From assembly GCF_003837805.1 (NCBI RefSeq), contig NZ_RQIT01000003.1, positions 248,001 through 312,000 on the forward strand: a DNA stretch of 64,000 nucleotides, written 5' to 3'. Of this stretch, positions 53,147-61,253 are shown piece by piece. The translations under genes were made by a program, and so were the position numbers. The notes below the pieces were generated by a model. It worked only from the letters and a program-made list of their open reading frames with translations, was not told where the DNA came from and searched no databases. Every line of letters starts with the position of its first letter. Position 1 is the first letter of the stretch. Origin of the DNA: Bradyrhizobium sp. RP6 (lineage in GTDB: Bacteria > Pseudomonadota > Alphaproteobacteria > Rhizobiales > Xanthobacteraceae).

Positions 53147-54475
53147 ATGGCTGGACCAGCCGCCTCAACCAGTCCGCCCGCAATCAAGTCACGCGTCGGG
53201 GCGATCCTGCGCGCAACTAGCGGCAATTTCCTCGAGCAGTTCGACTTCTTCCTGTTCGGCTTCTATGCCGCCGCGATCGGCAAGGCGTTCTTCCCCTCGA
53301 CCGACGAGACCGCCTCCCTGCTCAACACGTTCGGCGTGTTCTGGCTCGGCGCCTTGATGCGCCCCGTCGGCGCCATCGTGCTGGGGGCCTATATCGACCG
53401 CATCGGCCGCCGCCAGGGACTGATCGTCACGCTCGGCATCATGGCCTTCGGCACCGTCGTCATTGCGTTCTGCCCGAGCTACGCGACCATCGGCATCGCA
53501 GCACCGGTCATCGTGCTGATCGGCCGGCTGCTGCAAGGCTTCTCGGCCGGCGTCGAGCTCGGTGGCGTGTCGGTGTATCTCGCGGAGATCTCGACGCCCG
53601 GCAATCGCGGCTTCTACACCTCGTTCCAGTCGTCGAGCCAGCAGGTCGCGATCTTCGTGGCCTCGATCCTCGGCTACATCCTCTCCGAGGTGATGCCGGC
53701 CGACACCGTGGCCGCCTGGGGCTGGCGCATTCCCTTCTTCGTCGGCTGCCTGATCATTCCGCTGATCTTCCTCCTGCGGCGGACGCTGGAGGAGACGCCG
53801 GCCTTCCTCGCCATGAAGAAGCATCCGAGCGCGAGCGAGGTGTTCGCCTCGGCGCTCGCCAACTGGCGCGTCGTCGTGCTCGGCATGATGATCGCGATCC
53901 TGACCACGACGACGTTCTACTTCGTTACCGTGTATACGCCGACCTTCGGCAAGACCGTGCTGAAGCTGTCGACGCAGGATGCGCTGCTGGTCACCCTGCT
54001 GGTGGCGGTGACCAACTTCATCTGGAATCCGGTCGGCGGCGCGCTCTCCGATCGCATCGGCCGCAAGCCGGTGCTGATCGCGATCGCCTGCCTGTCGCTC
54101 GTCACCGCCTATCCGGCTCTGCACTGGCTGGTGGCGGCGCCGAGCTTCGGCAAGCTGCTCGCGGTCGAAATGATGTTCTCGTTCTATTTCGGCGTCTACA
54201 GCGGCACCATGTTGGGTGCCCTCGTCGAGATCGTTCCCGCGCATGTCCGCACCACCTGCTTCTCGCTGGCGTTTGCGCTCGCCGCCGCCCTGTTCGGCAC
54301 CTTCACGCCGTTCGCCTCGACCTGGCTGATCGAGCGGACCGGCGACAAGGCCTCGCCCGGCTTCTGGCTGATGTTCGCCGCCCTGCTCGGCATCATCGCG
54401 GCCTCGACGGTGTATCGCGGCGGCAAGGCGGTGCCGGCCTATGATGCGGTGCCGGAGCCGGTGGCGGGGCGTTAG
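53147..54475 (+). CDS. MFS metabolite:proton symporter (citrate/tricarballylate type)
   Basis: 442 residues from the ATG at 53147 (AAGGGGAG upstream). Sugar_tr family: [44 protein letters not shown] (D-R-x-G-R-R), [26 protein letters not shown] cytosolic loop, and a second DRIGRKP motif. About 12 helices. Resembles CitA/TcuC/KgtP symporters, which carry carboxylates with protons. LysR gene upstream suggests regulated uptake of an organic acid. Confidence 0.86.
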   Translation: MAGPAASTSPPAIKSRVGAILRATSGNFLEQFDFFLFGFYAAAIGKAFFPSTDETASLLNTFGVFWLGALMRPVGAIVLGAYIDRIGRRQGLIVTLGIMAFGTVVIAFCPSYATIGIAAPVIVLIGRLLQGFSAGVELGGVSVYLAEISTPGNRGFYTSFQSSSQQVAIFVASILGYILSEVMPADTVAAWGWRIPFFVGCLIIPLIFLLRRTLEETPAFLAMKKHPSASEVFASALANWRVVVLGMMIAILTTTTFYFVTVYTPTFGKTVLKLSTQDALLVTLLVAVTNFIWNPVGGALSDRIGRKPVLIAIACLSLVTAYPALHWLVAAPSFGKLLAVEMMFSFYFGVYSGTMLGALVEIVPAHVRTTCFSLAFALAAALFGTFTPFASTWLIERTGDKASPGFWLMFAALLGIIAASTVYRGGKAVPAYDAVPEPVAGR

Positions 54476-54480
54476 GACGG

Positions 54481-54609
54481 TGTCATTCCGGGGCGCCTCG
54501 AAGAGGCGAGCTTTGATGCGCAATTGCGCATCACAGAATCTATCTCTCCCAGCATTTCTGTCGCACGATGGATTCTGGGTTCAGCCCTGCGGGCTGCCCC
54601 GGAATGACA
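54481..54609. repeat. Intergenic palindromic repeat, family B copy 4
   Basis: TGTCATTCCGGGGCGCC start, GCCCCGGAATGACAG end; contains GATGCGCAAT-TGCGCATC, as in copy 3. Confidence 0.8.
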
Positions 54610-54613
54610 GGGG

Positions 54614-55027
54614 CTACAGCTCCACCACCACGTAGTCACTCTCGATCCTGACCGTGACAGTCTCGGCGACATACGGCCCCTTCACCACGCTCGCGCCCGG
54701 CTCGACATGGGCCGGATAGGCCTTGACGCGGAAGCGGCGGGGGTCGCAATAGGATTGGCCGGTGCGGATGTCGAACTCCCAGCCGTGCCAGGGGCAGCGG
54801 ATGATCTCCCCTAACTTGGTGTATTCGATCTCGCCGGGATTGCTCGACTGCGCCAGCCCGATCAGCGGTCCCTCGCACAGCGCCGCGCCTTGATGCGGGC
54901 AGCGGTTCATCAGGCCGAAATACTCGCCCTTGATGTTGAAGATTGCGATCGGCCGCCCGTCGATCTCCAAAAACTTTCGCGTGCCCGGCGGAAGCTCGTC
55001 GACCGGCGCGATGACGTGTCTTGCCAT
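54614..55027 (-). CDS. Rieske [2Fe-2S] ferredoxin-like protein
   Basis: 137 residues. The Rieske ligands are Cys43/His45 (RCPHQGA) and Cys78/His81 (CPWHGW), as in ring-hydroxylating oxygenase ferredoxins; it lacks an oxygenase catalytic domain. It begins on the last base of the amidohydrolase A stop (TGATG), so is translationally coupled. It could pass electrons to a monooxygenase or be an oxygen-sensing accessory. No oxygenase alpha subunit is nearby. Confidence 0.86.
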   Translation of the reverse strand: MARHVIAPVDELPPGTRKFLEIDGRPIAIFNIKGEYFGLMNRCPHQGAALCEGPLIGLAQSSNPGEIEYTKLGEIIRCPWHGWEFDIRTGQSYCDPRRFRVKAYPAHVEPGASVVKGPYVAETVTVRIESDYVVVEL

Positions 55028-56136
55028 CAGGAAACGCCGTAGAGCTTCTTCGCGTTGCCGAAATAGAACGCCTCGCGATTGGCCTCGCTGACGCCCGCCG
55101 GCAAGACGCGCGAGGGCTCATCGTAATCCCAATGCGGATAGTCGGTCGCGAACAGAAGCCGGTCCCAGCCGATCCATTTGATGACGTCGAACAGGTCCTC
55201 GCGACGCTCCGGATCCTCCATTGGCTGCGTCGTCCACCACACCTGCTCGCGGATATATTCCGACGGCGGCCGCTTCACATGCGGCACCTCGCTCCTGAGC
55301 CGCTGCCAGGCCTTGTCGAGCCGCCACGCCAGCGACGGCGCCCAGCCGAATCCGGCCTCGATCATCACCATCTTCAATTTCGGGAAACGCTCGAACACGC
55401 CCTCCAGCACGAGGCTCGCCAGCGCCGATTGCTGGCATTGCGAGTGACCTACCATCTCCTCGATGTAATAGGACGGCCAGCCCGACGGCGTGATCGGGTT
55501 GCCGCCGAAGCCGAAGGCGTGGACGCCGACCGGAAGGCCGGCCTCCTCCGCGGCCTGGTAGATCGGCCAATAGCGGCGCTGGCCGAGCGGCTCGACATTG
55601 CGGCTGAGCAGCAGCACCTGCACGAAGTTCTTGTCGCCGGCGCGCTCGCGGATCTCGGCGGCGGCCGACAGTCCGTCCTCATTGCCGACGACGATGGATG
55701 CCTTCAGCCGCTTGTCCTTGGACGTCCATTTGTCGATCTGCCAGTCGTTAATCGCCGAGCATAGGGCCGCCGAGAGCTCGTGATTGCGGATGCCCTGCCC
55801 GGTGTTGAGCGGGTTGAGCACGCCCAGCTGCACGTTGTTGGGATCGAGCAATTGCTCCTGCATGAACGACAGCGAGGAGCCCTGCGGGCCGCCTTCCGGC
55901 GGATAGGCATCGCGGCGCGAGGCGTTGGGCTGGGCTTTGGGATAGGGCGGGCCTTCCATCATGCCCTGATAGGCATGGACGCCGTAGACTTCGAGGTGAT
56001 GCTGCCAGCGTTTTGCGAGGTAGGGGTAGAGCTCGGTGCGGGTGGCGCGTGCCGGGTGGATGTCGCAGTCCGCGATCGCGGTTTTGACGGTCAGGGGGGA
56101 CGCGGCTTCTTGGCTCTCGCGGAACTGGATATTCAT
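55027..56136 (-). CDS. Amidohydrolase (COG2159), tandem copy A
   Basis: 369 residues. Amidohydro_2 family: metal-binding DCDIH at 23-27 (Asp25, His27), GVHAFGFGG near 207-215 with a His, MIEAGFGWAPS near 255-265, and FATDYPHWD near 331-339 with the conserved Asp. A tandem paralogue B lies 25 bases upstream. The ACMSD/LigW branch decarboxylates or hydrolyses aromatic carboxylates. Middle gene of a three-gene operon with B and the Rieske ferredoxin. Confidence 0.85.
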   Translation of the reverse strand: MNIQFRESQEAASPLTVKTAIADCDIHPARATRTELYPYLAKRWQHHLEVYGVHAYQGMMEGPPYPKAQPNASRRDAYPPEGGPQGSSLSFMQEQLLDPNNVQLGVLNPLNTGQGIRNHELSAALCSAINDWQIDKWTSKDKRLKASIVVGNEDGLSAAAEIRERAGDKNFVQVLLLSRNVEPLGQRRYWPIYQAAEEAGLPVGVHAFGFGGNPITPSGWPSYYIEEMVGHSQCQQSALASLVLEGVFERFPKLKMVMIEAGFGWAPSLAWRLDKAWQRLRSEVPHVKRPPSEYIREQVWWTTQPMEDPERREDLFDVIKWIGWDRLLFATDYPHWDYDEPSRVLPAGVSEANREAFYFGNAKKLYGVS

Positions 56137-56161
56137 CGCCTTGCCTCCTTTGGCAGCGGGC

Positions 56162-57220
56162 TCATTTCAGGCGGGGATAGGTTGCATGCGGATTGTCGAT
56201 CATGATCTTGCGCACGAGATCGGGGGACAGACCTTCGGGCAGCGCGTCCTGGCCGTCGAACTGCCAGTGCGGATAGTCCGTGGAGAATAGGACCAATTCG
56301 TCCGACTGCATATGATCAAACAGGCGAATTAATGTCTCCGGTTCCGGCGGCGCATCAAATGGCTGTAACGAGAAGCGGATGTTGCTGCGCACAATCTCCA
56401 GCGGCGCGCGATCGACCCAGGGCGTTTCCATCCGCACCCCGCGCCAGAACTTGTGCAGGCGCCAGAGATAGGGCGCGATCCAGGAGACGCCGGACTCCAG
56501 CATCACCATTTTCAGCTTCGGATATTTGGCGAACACGCCTTCGACGATCAGGCTGGTGAGCTGGGTCTGGAACGCCTGGGCCTGCCCGACATAGTCCTCG
56601 ATGTGGTAGGACCCCCACCCCACCGCGGTCGGCGGATTATGATAGGCGGAACCGGCATGAATGCCGACCGGCAGTTCCAGGCGCTCCGCGGCCTCATAGA
56701 TCGGCCACAGCGCCCGCTTGCCGAGCGGCACGTCGCCCATCACGAGCATCAAGACCTGCACGAAGCGCCTGTCCGGCGCACAGCGCTCGATCTCGGCGAC
56801 CGCCTTCTCGACGCCTTGCGTCGGGATCACGATCGAGCCACGCAGCCGCGCGTCGCGATCGAGCCATTCCTTCGCCAGCCAATCGTTCAGCGCGCGGCAG
56901 AAGGCGGCCTGCATGTCCTCGGAGAACACCATCTGCACGCCGTACAGCGGATTGCAGATGGCATGCTCGAGCTGGAAGGGATCGAGCACATGGCGCTGCA
57001 TGTCCGCCAGACTCTCGCCCGGCTTGCCCTGCTCGGGCCGCCAGTCGGGCCGTGCCGTAATCGGCGAGTTCTGCGGATAGGATTGCGAGACCAGGTCGAC
57101 CATGCCGCGCGTCGTGACCTGATCGCGCCAATAATCGTTCAGGTAGGGCAGCAGGCTGGTCAGATGCGGCACGGCCGGATGCACATCGCAGTCCACCCCG
57201 CCGGCGATCAGGGACGCCAT
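56162..57220 (-). CDS. Amidohydrolase (COG2159), tandem copy B
   Basis: 352 residues from the ATG at 57220 (AAGGAGA upstream); a longer frame begins 17 codons earlier but lacks an SD. DCDVHPA at 10-16 (Asp12, His14), GIHAGSAYHNPP near 209-220, MLESGVSWIAP and FSTDYPHWQFD near 321-331. It shares with copy A a long run of matching blocks (WPIY.AAE..LPVG.HA; EGVF...PKLKMVM.E.G). Likely first gene of the operon; two paralogues side by side suggest a heteromer or two related substrates. Confidence 0.85.
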   Translation of the reverse strand: MASLIAGGVDCDVHPAVPHLTSLLPYLNDYWRDQVTTRGMVDLVSQSYPQNSPITARPDWRPEQGKPGESLADMQRHVLDPFQLEHAICNPLYGVQMVFSEDMQAAFCRALNDWLAKEWLDRDARLRGSIVIPTQGVEKAVAEIERCAPDRRFVQVLMLVMGDVPLGKRALWPIYEAAERLELPVGIHAGSAYHNPPTAVGWGSYHIEDYVGQAQAFQTQLTSLIVEGVFAKYPKLKMVMLESGVSWIAPYLWRLHKFWRGVRMETPWVDRAPLEIVRSNIRFSLQPFDAPPEPETLIRLFDHMQSDELVLFSTDYPHWQFDGQDALPEGLSPDLVRKIMIDNPHATYPRLK

Positions 57221-57363
57221 GACGTCTCCTTCACGTTTCCTCGTCAATTCTTGTCTCGTGCCTGCATTCAAGCAGGCCTGCCCGCCGCCCGCAACTCAGC
57301 CGGGGCCACCGGCATATGCTAGGAAGGCGCAGCTCGGTTGCGAAGGAAAGAGGGGTTTCAGGG

Positions 57364-57846
57364 ATGAAAGAGCTCGTCGGAATTGCGGAACGGGTCGCGG
57401 CCCAGCTGATCGCACGCAAACAGACCATCGCGGTTGCGGAATCATCGGCCGGCGGCCTGATCTCGGCCAGCCTGCTCGCGGTGCCTGGCGCCTCCGCCTA
57501 TTACCTCGGCGGCGCGGTGGTCTACACCCGCGATGCCAGACGGGTGCTGATGGATATTTCGGATGACGGCATGAAGGGTTTTCGGTCGTCGTCGGAGCCT
57601 TACGCCCAACTGCTGGCCGAGCAGATGCGCAGCCGCTTCAATTGTGATTGGGGTCTGTCCGAGACCGGCGCCGCCGGCCCCACCGGCAACCGCTACGGCG
57701 ACGCAGCGGGCCATAGCTGCATGGCGGTCGCAGGCCCCGCCGCGGAGGTGATGACGCTGGAGACGGGCAGCAGCGACCGGTTTGCCAACATGCAGGTGTT
57801 TGCGGCAACAGCGCTGAAGTTGCTGCTGAGGAAGCTGGAGGGGTGA
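57364..57846 (+). CDS. CinA C-terminal domain (PncC-like) protein
   Basis: 160 residues from the ATG at 57364. CinA C-terminal domain: AVAESSAGGLISASLLAVPGASAYYLGGAVVYTRDARR; catalytic Ser (27 or 28) and Tyr54 kept, but the Lys of the PncC triad is replaced by Arg59 (YTRDAR), and GIAGP is GAAGPTGN. It is a stand-alone domain, as in PncC nicotinamide-mononucleotide deamidases, but activity is doubtful without the Lys. Divergent from amidohydrolase B across about 140 bases. Confidence 0.8.
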   Translation: MKELVGIAERVAAQLIARKQTIAVAESSAGGLISASLLAVPGASAYYLGGAVVYTRDARRVLMDISDDGMKGFRSSSEPYAQLLAEQMRSRFNCDWGLSETGAAGPTGNRYGDAAGHSCMAVAGPAAEVMTLETGSSDRFANMQVFAATALKLLLRKLEG

Positions 57847-57876
57847 GCGGCTGCCGCAGCAGGGACACTTCCAATA

Positions 57877-57930
57877 CCGTCATCCTGAGGTGCTCCCCTT
57901 GCATCGCAAGGGGAGCCTCGACGGCGAGGG
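57877..57930. repeat. Intergenic repeat, family F (CCGTCATCCTGAGG type)
   Basis: CCGTCATCCTGAGGTGCTC followed by hairpin GCTCCCCTTGC-ATC-GCAAGGGGAGC and CTCGACGGCGAGG. Single copy in the window; similar half-elements are common in rhizobial chromosomes. Confidence 0.6.
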
Positions 57931-57955
57931 ACGGTGCTCGTCGTGACGTTCCATC

Positions 57956-58231
57956 TCACCGTCCCAAATGCCGCGTGAAAATCCGCACCACATACCCCTT
58001 CACCCGCGGTGCTTCGTCGTAGAGATCTGATGCGATCCGCTCGATGGTCTCGCGCAGGGACAGGAATTGTGCCTGACGGGCGCTGCTTTCGGTGCCCTGC
58101 ATGCCCGCGAGCTCGTCCATCGCGGCGTCGCTGATCTGGCAATGCACGACCTCGCCATCGTTCAGCATGGTGAAGCGGAAGGCCAGCCGTTCGAGGTCGT
58201 GGCCGATGATCTTGTCGCGCGTCAGCGGCAT
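57956..58231 (-). CDS. DUF1488 family protein
   Basis: 91 residues from the ATG at 58231; SD weak (GGGAC). LTRDKIIGHDLERLAFRFTMLNDGEVVHCQISDAAMDEL matches DUF1488 (short alpha/beta proteins common in Burkholderia and Bradyrhizobium). C-terminal helical LSLRETIERIASDLYDEAPRVKGYVVRIF. Unknown function. A cytosolic protein, next to AMP nucleosidase on the same strand. Confidence 0.75.
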   Translation of the reverse strand: MPLTRDKIIGHDLERLAFRFTMLNDGEVVHCQISDAAMDELAGMQGTESSARQAQFLSLRETIERIASDLYDEAPRVKGYVVRIFTRHLGR

Positions 58232-58312
58232 TGAAAGCGTCCCGGTCGCCCCCCTCGCGCACAATGCGGAAAATTCTCCGGCTTGTCAGCAGGGATGAAG
58301 GGAGGGCCCGAC

Positions 58313-59782
58313 CTACTGGAACGCGACTTCGGCGAAACTGCGGAGCTTTCGCGAATGCAGTCGCTCCGATTCCTGCTGCTTGAGCCGCTCCAGCGCCTTG
58401 AGCCCGATTTCGAGATGCTGGCCGACACGGCGGCGGTAGAATTCGCTGGCCATGCCGGCCAGCTTGATCTCGCCGTGCAGCGGCTTGTCGGAGACACAAA
58501 GCAGCGTGCCGTAGGGGACGCGAAAACGGTAGCCGTTGGCGGCGATCGCGGCCGATTCCATATCGAGCGCGACCGCGCGCGATTGCGACAGGCGGCGGAT
58601 CACTTCAGGCCCGGAAATCTCCCAGTTGCGGTTGTCGACGCTCGCCACCGTCCCCGTGCGCATCAGGCGCTTCAGCTCGAAACCTTCGAGGCCGGTGACA
58701 TCCTCGACCGCCTCCTCGAGCGCGACCTGCATCTCGGCGAGCGCCGGGATCGGCACCCACAGCGGCAGCTCACGGTCGAGCACGTGGTCCTCGCGCACAT
58801 AGCCATGCGCGAGCACGTAGTCGCCGAGCCGCTGCGTGTTGCGCAGTCCCGCGCAATGGCCGAGCATGAGCCAGGCGTGCGGCCGCAGCACCGCAACGTG
58901 GTCGGTGATGTTGCGCGCATTGGAGGGACCGGTGCCGATGTTGATCAGCGTGATGCCGCGATAGCCGGCCTCGACCAGATGGAAGGCCGGCATCTGCGGT
59001 GCGCGCGCGGGGGCAACACCCGTCGTCGCGCCGCCGGCGCGCGTAACGACGTTGCCGGGTGCAACGAAAGCGTCGAGGCCCGCCTCGCCGGATTGAAGCC
59101 GCTGCTGGCAGAGTTGCGCGAAGGCGTCGACATAGAACTGGTAATTGGTGAAGATCACGAAGTTCTGGAAATATTCGGGATCGGTGCCGGTGTAGTGATA
59201 GAGCCGGCGCAGCGAGTAATCGACGCGGGCGGCGCGGAACAGGGACAGCGGCTCGGGCGCCCCCGGCCGGAGCTCGAAGGTGCCGTCGGCAATCGCATCG
59301 TCCATCGTCGCGAGATCAGGCACGTCGAACGCATCGCGCAGCGACCGCGTGACGGCGGAGTTCTCGCTGGTGGTGATGGCGGCCTCGATATTGATGTCGC
59401 GGCGATAGGCGAAGTGGATCGGGATCGGCTCGGCCGATTCGCCGATCTCGACCGGCACGCCGTGATTCTGGATCAGCAATCCGATCTGCTCGGTGAGATA
59501 GCTGCGGAACAGATCCGGCCGCGTCACGCTGGTCTCATGCACGCCGGGGCCCGCGACGAAGCCATACGACAGACGCGAATCCAGCCGCGCATGCGTCGCG
59601 GTGGTGATGCGGACGAAGGGATAATAGGCCCGCATTCGCGTCGTGACTGTCTCGCCATTGACATAGGCCTCGAACCGGTCGCGCAGGAACTTGGTGTTGC
59701 GCTCGTAGATCTCTTCGAGGCGGGCAACCGCGAGGCTCGCGTCGGTGAGGGATTCGGTGGCGATGGAAGGTGGGGATTGCAT
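58313..59782 (-). CDS. amn: AMP nucleosidase
   Basis: 489 residues, as in proteobacterial AMP nucleosidases. N-terminal AMNp_N domain with YVNGETVTTRMRAYYPFVRITTATHARLDSRLSYGFVAGPG; C-terminal phosphorylase-like domain with LINIGTGPSNARNITDHVAVLRPHAWLMLGHCAGLR and VALDMESAAIAANGYRFRVPYGTLLCVSDKPLHGE. It cleaves AMP to adenine and ribose 5-phosphate. Phosphate-controlled in E. coli; no pho box checked here. DUF1488 81 bases downstream on the same strand. Confidence 0.93.
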   Translation of the reverse strand: MQSPPSIATESLTDASLAVARLEEIYERNTKFLRDRFEAYVNGETVTTRMRAYYPFVRITTATHARLDSRLSYGFVAGPGVHETSVTRPDLFRSYLTEQIGLLIQNHGVPVEIGESAEPIPIHFAYRRDINIEAAITTSENSAVTRSLRDAFDVPDLATMDDAIADGTFELRPGAPEPLSLFRAARVDYSLRRLYHYTGTDPEYFQNFVIFTNYQFYVDAFAQLCQQRLQSGEAGLDAFVAPGNVVTRAGGATTGVAPARAPQMPAFHLVEAGYRGITLINIGTGPSNARNITDHVAVLRPHAWLMLGHCAGLRNTQRLGDYVLAHGYVREDHVLDRELPLWVPIPALAEMQVALEEAVEDVTGLEGFELKRLMRTGTVASVDNRNWEISGPEVIRRLSQSRAVALDMESAAIAANGYRFRVPYGTLLCVSDKPLHGEIKLAGMASEFYRRRVGQHLEIGLKALERLKQQESERLHSRKLRSFAEVAFQ

Positions 59783-59838
59783 GATTCGACCGCCGCTTTG
59801 CTTGAAACAAGCGCACTATAGCAGGATCGTAGCCAAGT

Positions 59839-59868
59839 CGTCATTGCGAGCGCAGCGAAGCAATGACG
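59839..59868. repeat. Family A repeat, collapsed copy
   Basis: CGTCATTGCGAGCGCAGCGAAGC joined directly to AATGACG, that is, the left arm and the last bases of the right arm with the middle deleted. Confidence 0.65.
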
Positions 59869-59893
59869 AGGAAAGATGACGCGCTTTCGCGCG

Positions 59894-61228
59894 TCACTTC
59901 TCCCGGAACGCCCGCATCAGCTGGTCGTGCAGCGGCTTCATCAGGTAGGACAGCATGGTGCGGTCGCCGGTCTGGACGAAGGCTTCCACGGGCATGCCGG
60001 GAATCAGCTTGACGTCGCCGAGCCGGGCGACCTCCTCGGCCGGCATCGAGACGCGGATGGTGTAGTAGCCCTGGCCGGTACGCTGGTCGGTGGTGACGTC
60101 GGGCGAGACGCGGCTGACGACGCCGTTGAGCTCCGGCGTGGTGCGCTGGTTGAACGCCGAGAGGCGCAGCAGCGTCTTCTGGCCGATCTGAAGCTTGTCG
60201 ATATCGACCGGATTGACCTTGGCCTCGACCTGGAGATCGTCGGCCTGCGGAACGATCAGCATCAAGGTATCGCCGGCCGTGACGACGCCGCCGACGGTGT
60301 GCACGGTCGATTGCAGCACCATGCCGTCCTGCGGCGCGCGGATGTCCACGCGCCGGAGCTGGTCTTCGGCCGCGACCTTGCGCTCGATCAGCTCGCCGAT
60401 CTTGTCATTGGTCTCGCGCAGGTCCTTGGAGACCTCGCTGACCACGTCCTTGTCGATCTGGATGATCTGGAGCTCGGTCTCGGTGATCTTGCCCTTGGCC
60501 TGGGCGCGCGAGGCGATGTACTGCGCGCGCTCGCCGTTGAGACGCGCCGAGTCGCGTTCGAGCTGGGTCAGCCGCGAGATCTGCACCAGGCGCTTTTCGT
60601 AGAGCTCGCGCACGCCGGTGAGCTCGTTCTGTACCAGCGCGATCTCCTGGTCCTTGGCCTTCTCCTGGGCACTGAGACCGGAGATTTCCTCGTTGAGCTG
60701 CGTGATGCGCTCACGCAGCTGCGCTTTCTGCCCGGTGCGGCCGTTGACGCGGACGTCGAACAGCTTGGTTTCGGCCGAGAGCAGCACCTTGACGTCGGGA
60801 TCGCTGGTACGCTCGAGCAGCGTCTGCGGAAACTCGATGCTGTCGAGGCCGCGCTGCTCGGCCTGCAATCGCGCCGCACGCGCCTGCGCGGCATCGAGAT
60901 TCTTGGTGACGATGGCAAGGTTGGCCTTGGTCACGGTGTCGTCGAGCCGCACCACGATGTCGCCGGCCTTGACCAGATCACCGTCGCGGGCGCGCACCTC
61001 GCCAACCACCCCGCCGGTCGGATGCTGCACCTTCTTGACATTGGATTCGACCACGATCTGCCCCGGCGCGATCAGCGCGCCGGAAATCAAGACGGTCGAC
61101 GCCCAGCCGCCGAGGCCGACGACCAGGACCAGCACGATCGCGAGGCCGAGGATCAGGTGAAACTTGATGGAGTCGCGCACGGTCTTCTTCGCGGCCGGCT
61201 TCGGGCCGCCGATGGCCATCGTGCTCAT
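59894..61228 (-). CDS. prsE: Type I secretion membrane fusion protein (HlyD/PrsE family)
   Basis: 444 residues. One N-terminal anchor (LILGLAIVLVLVVGLGGWA, about 25-44), lipoyl half QIVVESNVKKVQHPTGGVVGEVRARDGDLVKAGDIVVRLDD, a long coiled coil 110-310 rich in Gln, Glu and Lys, then DIRAPQDGMVLQS and a beta-barrel end. Periplasmic adaptor of a type I exporter, linking the PrsD ATPase to a TolC. The ATG at 61228 follows a small tandem repeat of ATGAGC starts; the PrsD stop lies 25 bases upstream. Confidence 0.88.
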   Translation of the reverse strand: MSTMAIGGPKPAAKKTVRDSIKFHLILGLAIVLVLVVGLGGWASTVLISGALIAPGQIVVESNVKKVQHPTGGVVGEVRARDGDLVKAGDIVVRLDDTVTKANLAIVTKNLDAAQARAARLQAEQRGLDSIEFPQTLLERTSDPDVKVLLSAETKLFDVRVNGRTGQKAQLRERITQLNEEISGLSAQEKAKDQEIALVQNELTGVRELYEKRLVQISRLTQLERDSARLNGERAQYIASRAQAKGKITETELQIIQIDKDVVSEVSKDLRETNDKIGELIERKVAAEDQLRRVDIRAPQDGMVLQSTVHTVGGVVTAGDTLMLIVPQADDLQVEAKVNPVDIDKLQIGQKTLLRLSAFNQRTTPELNGVVSRVSPDVTTDQRTGQGYYTIRVSMPAEEVARLGDVKLIPGMPVEAFVQTGDRTMLSYLMKPLHDQLMRAFREK

Positions 61229-61253
61229 GACTTTGTGCTCATGGACTTTGCGC

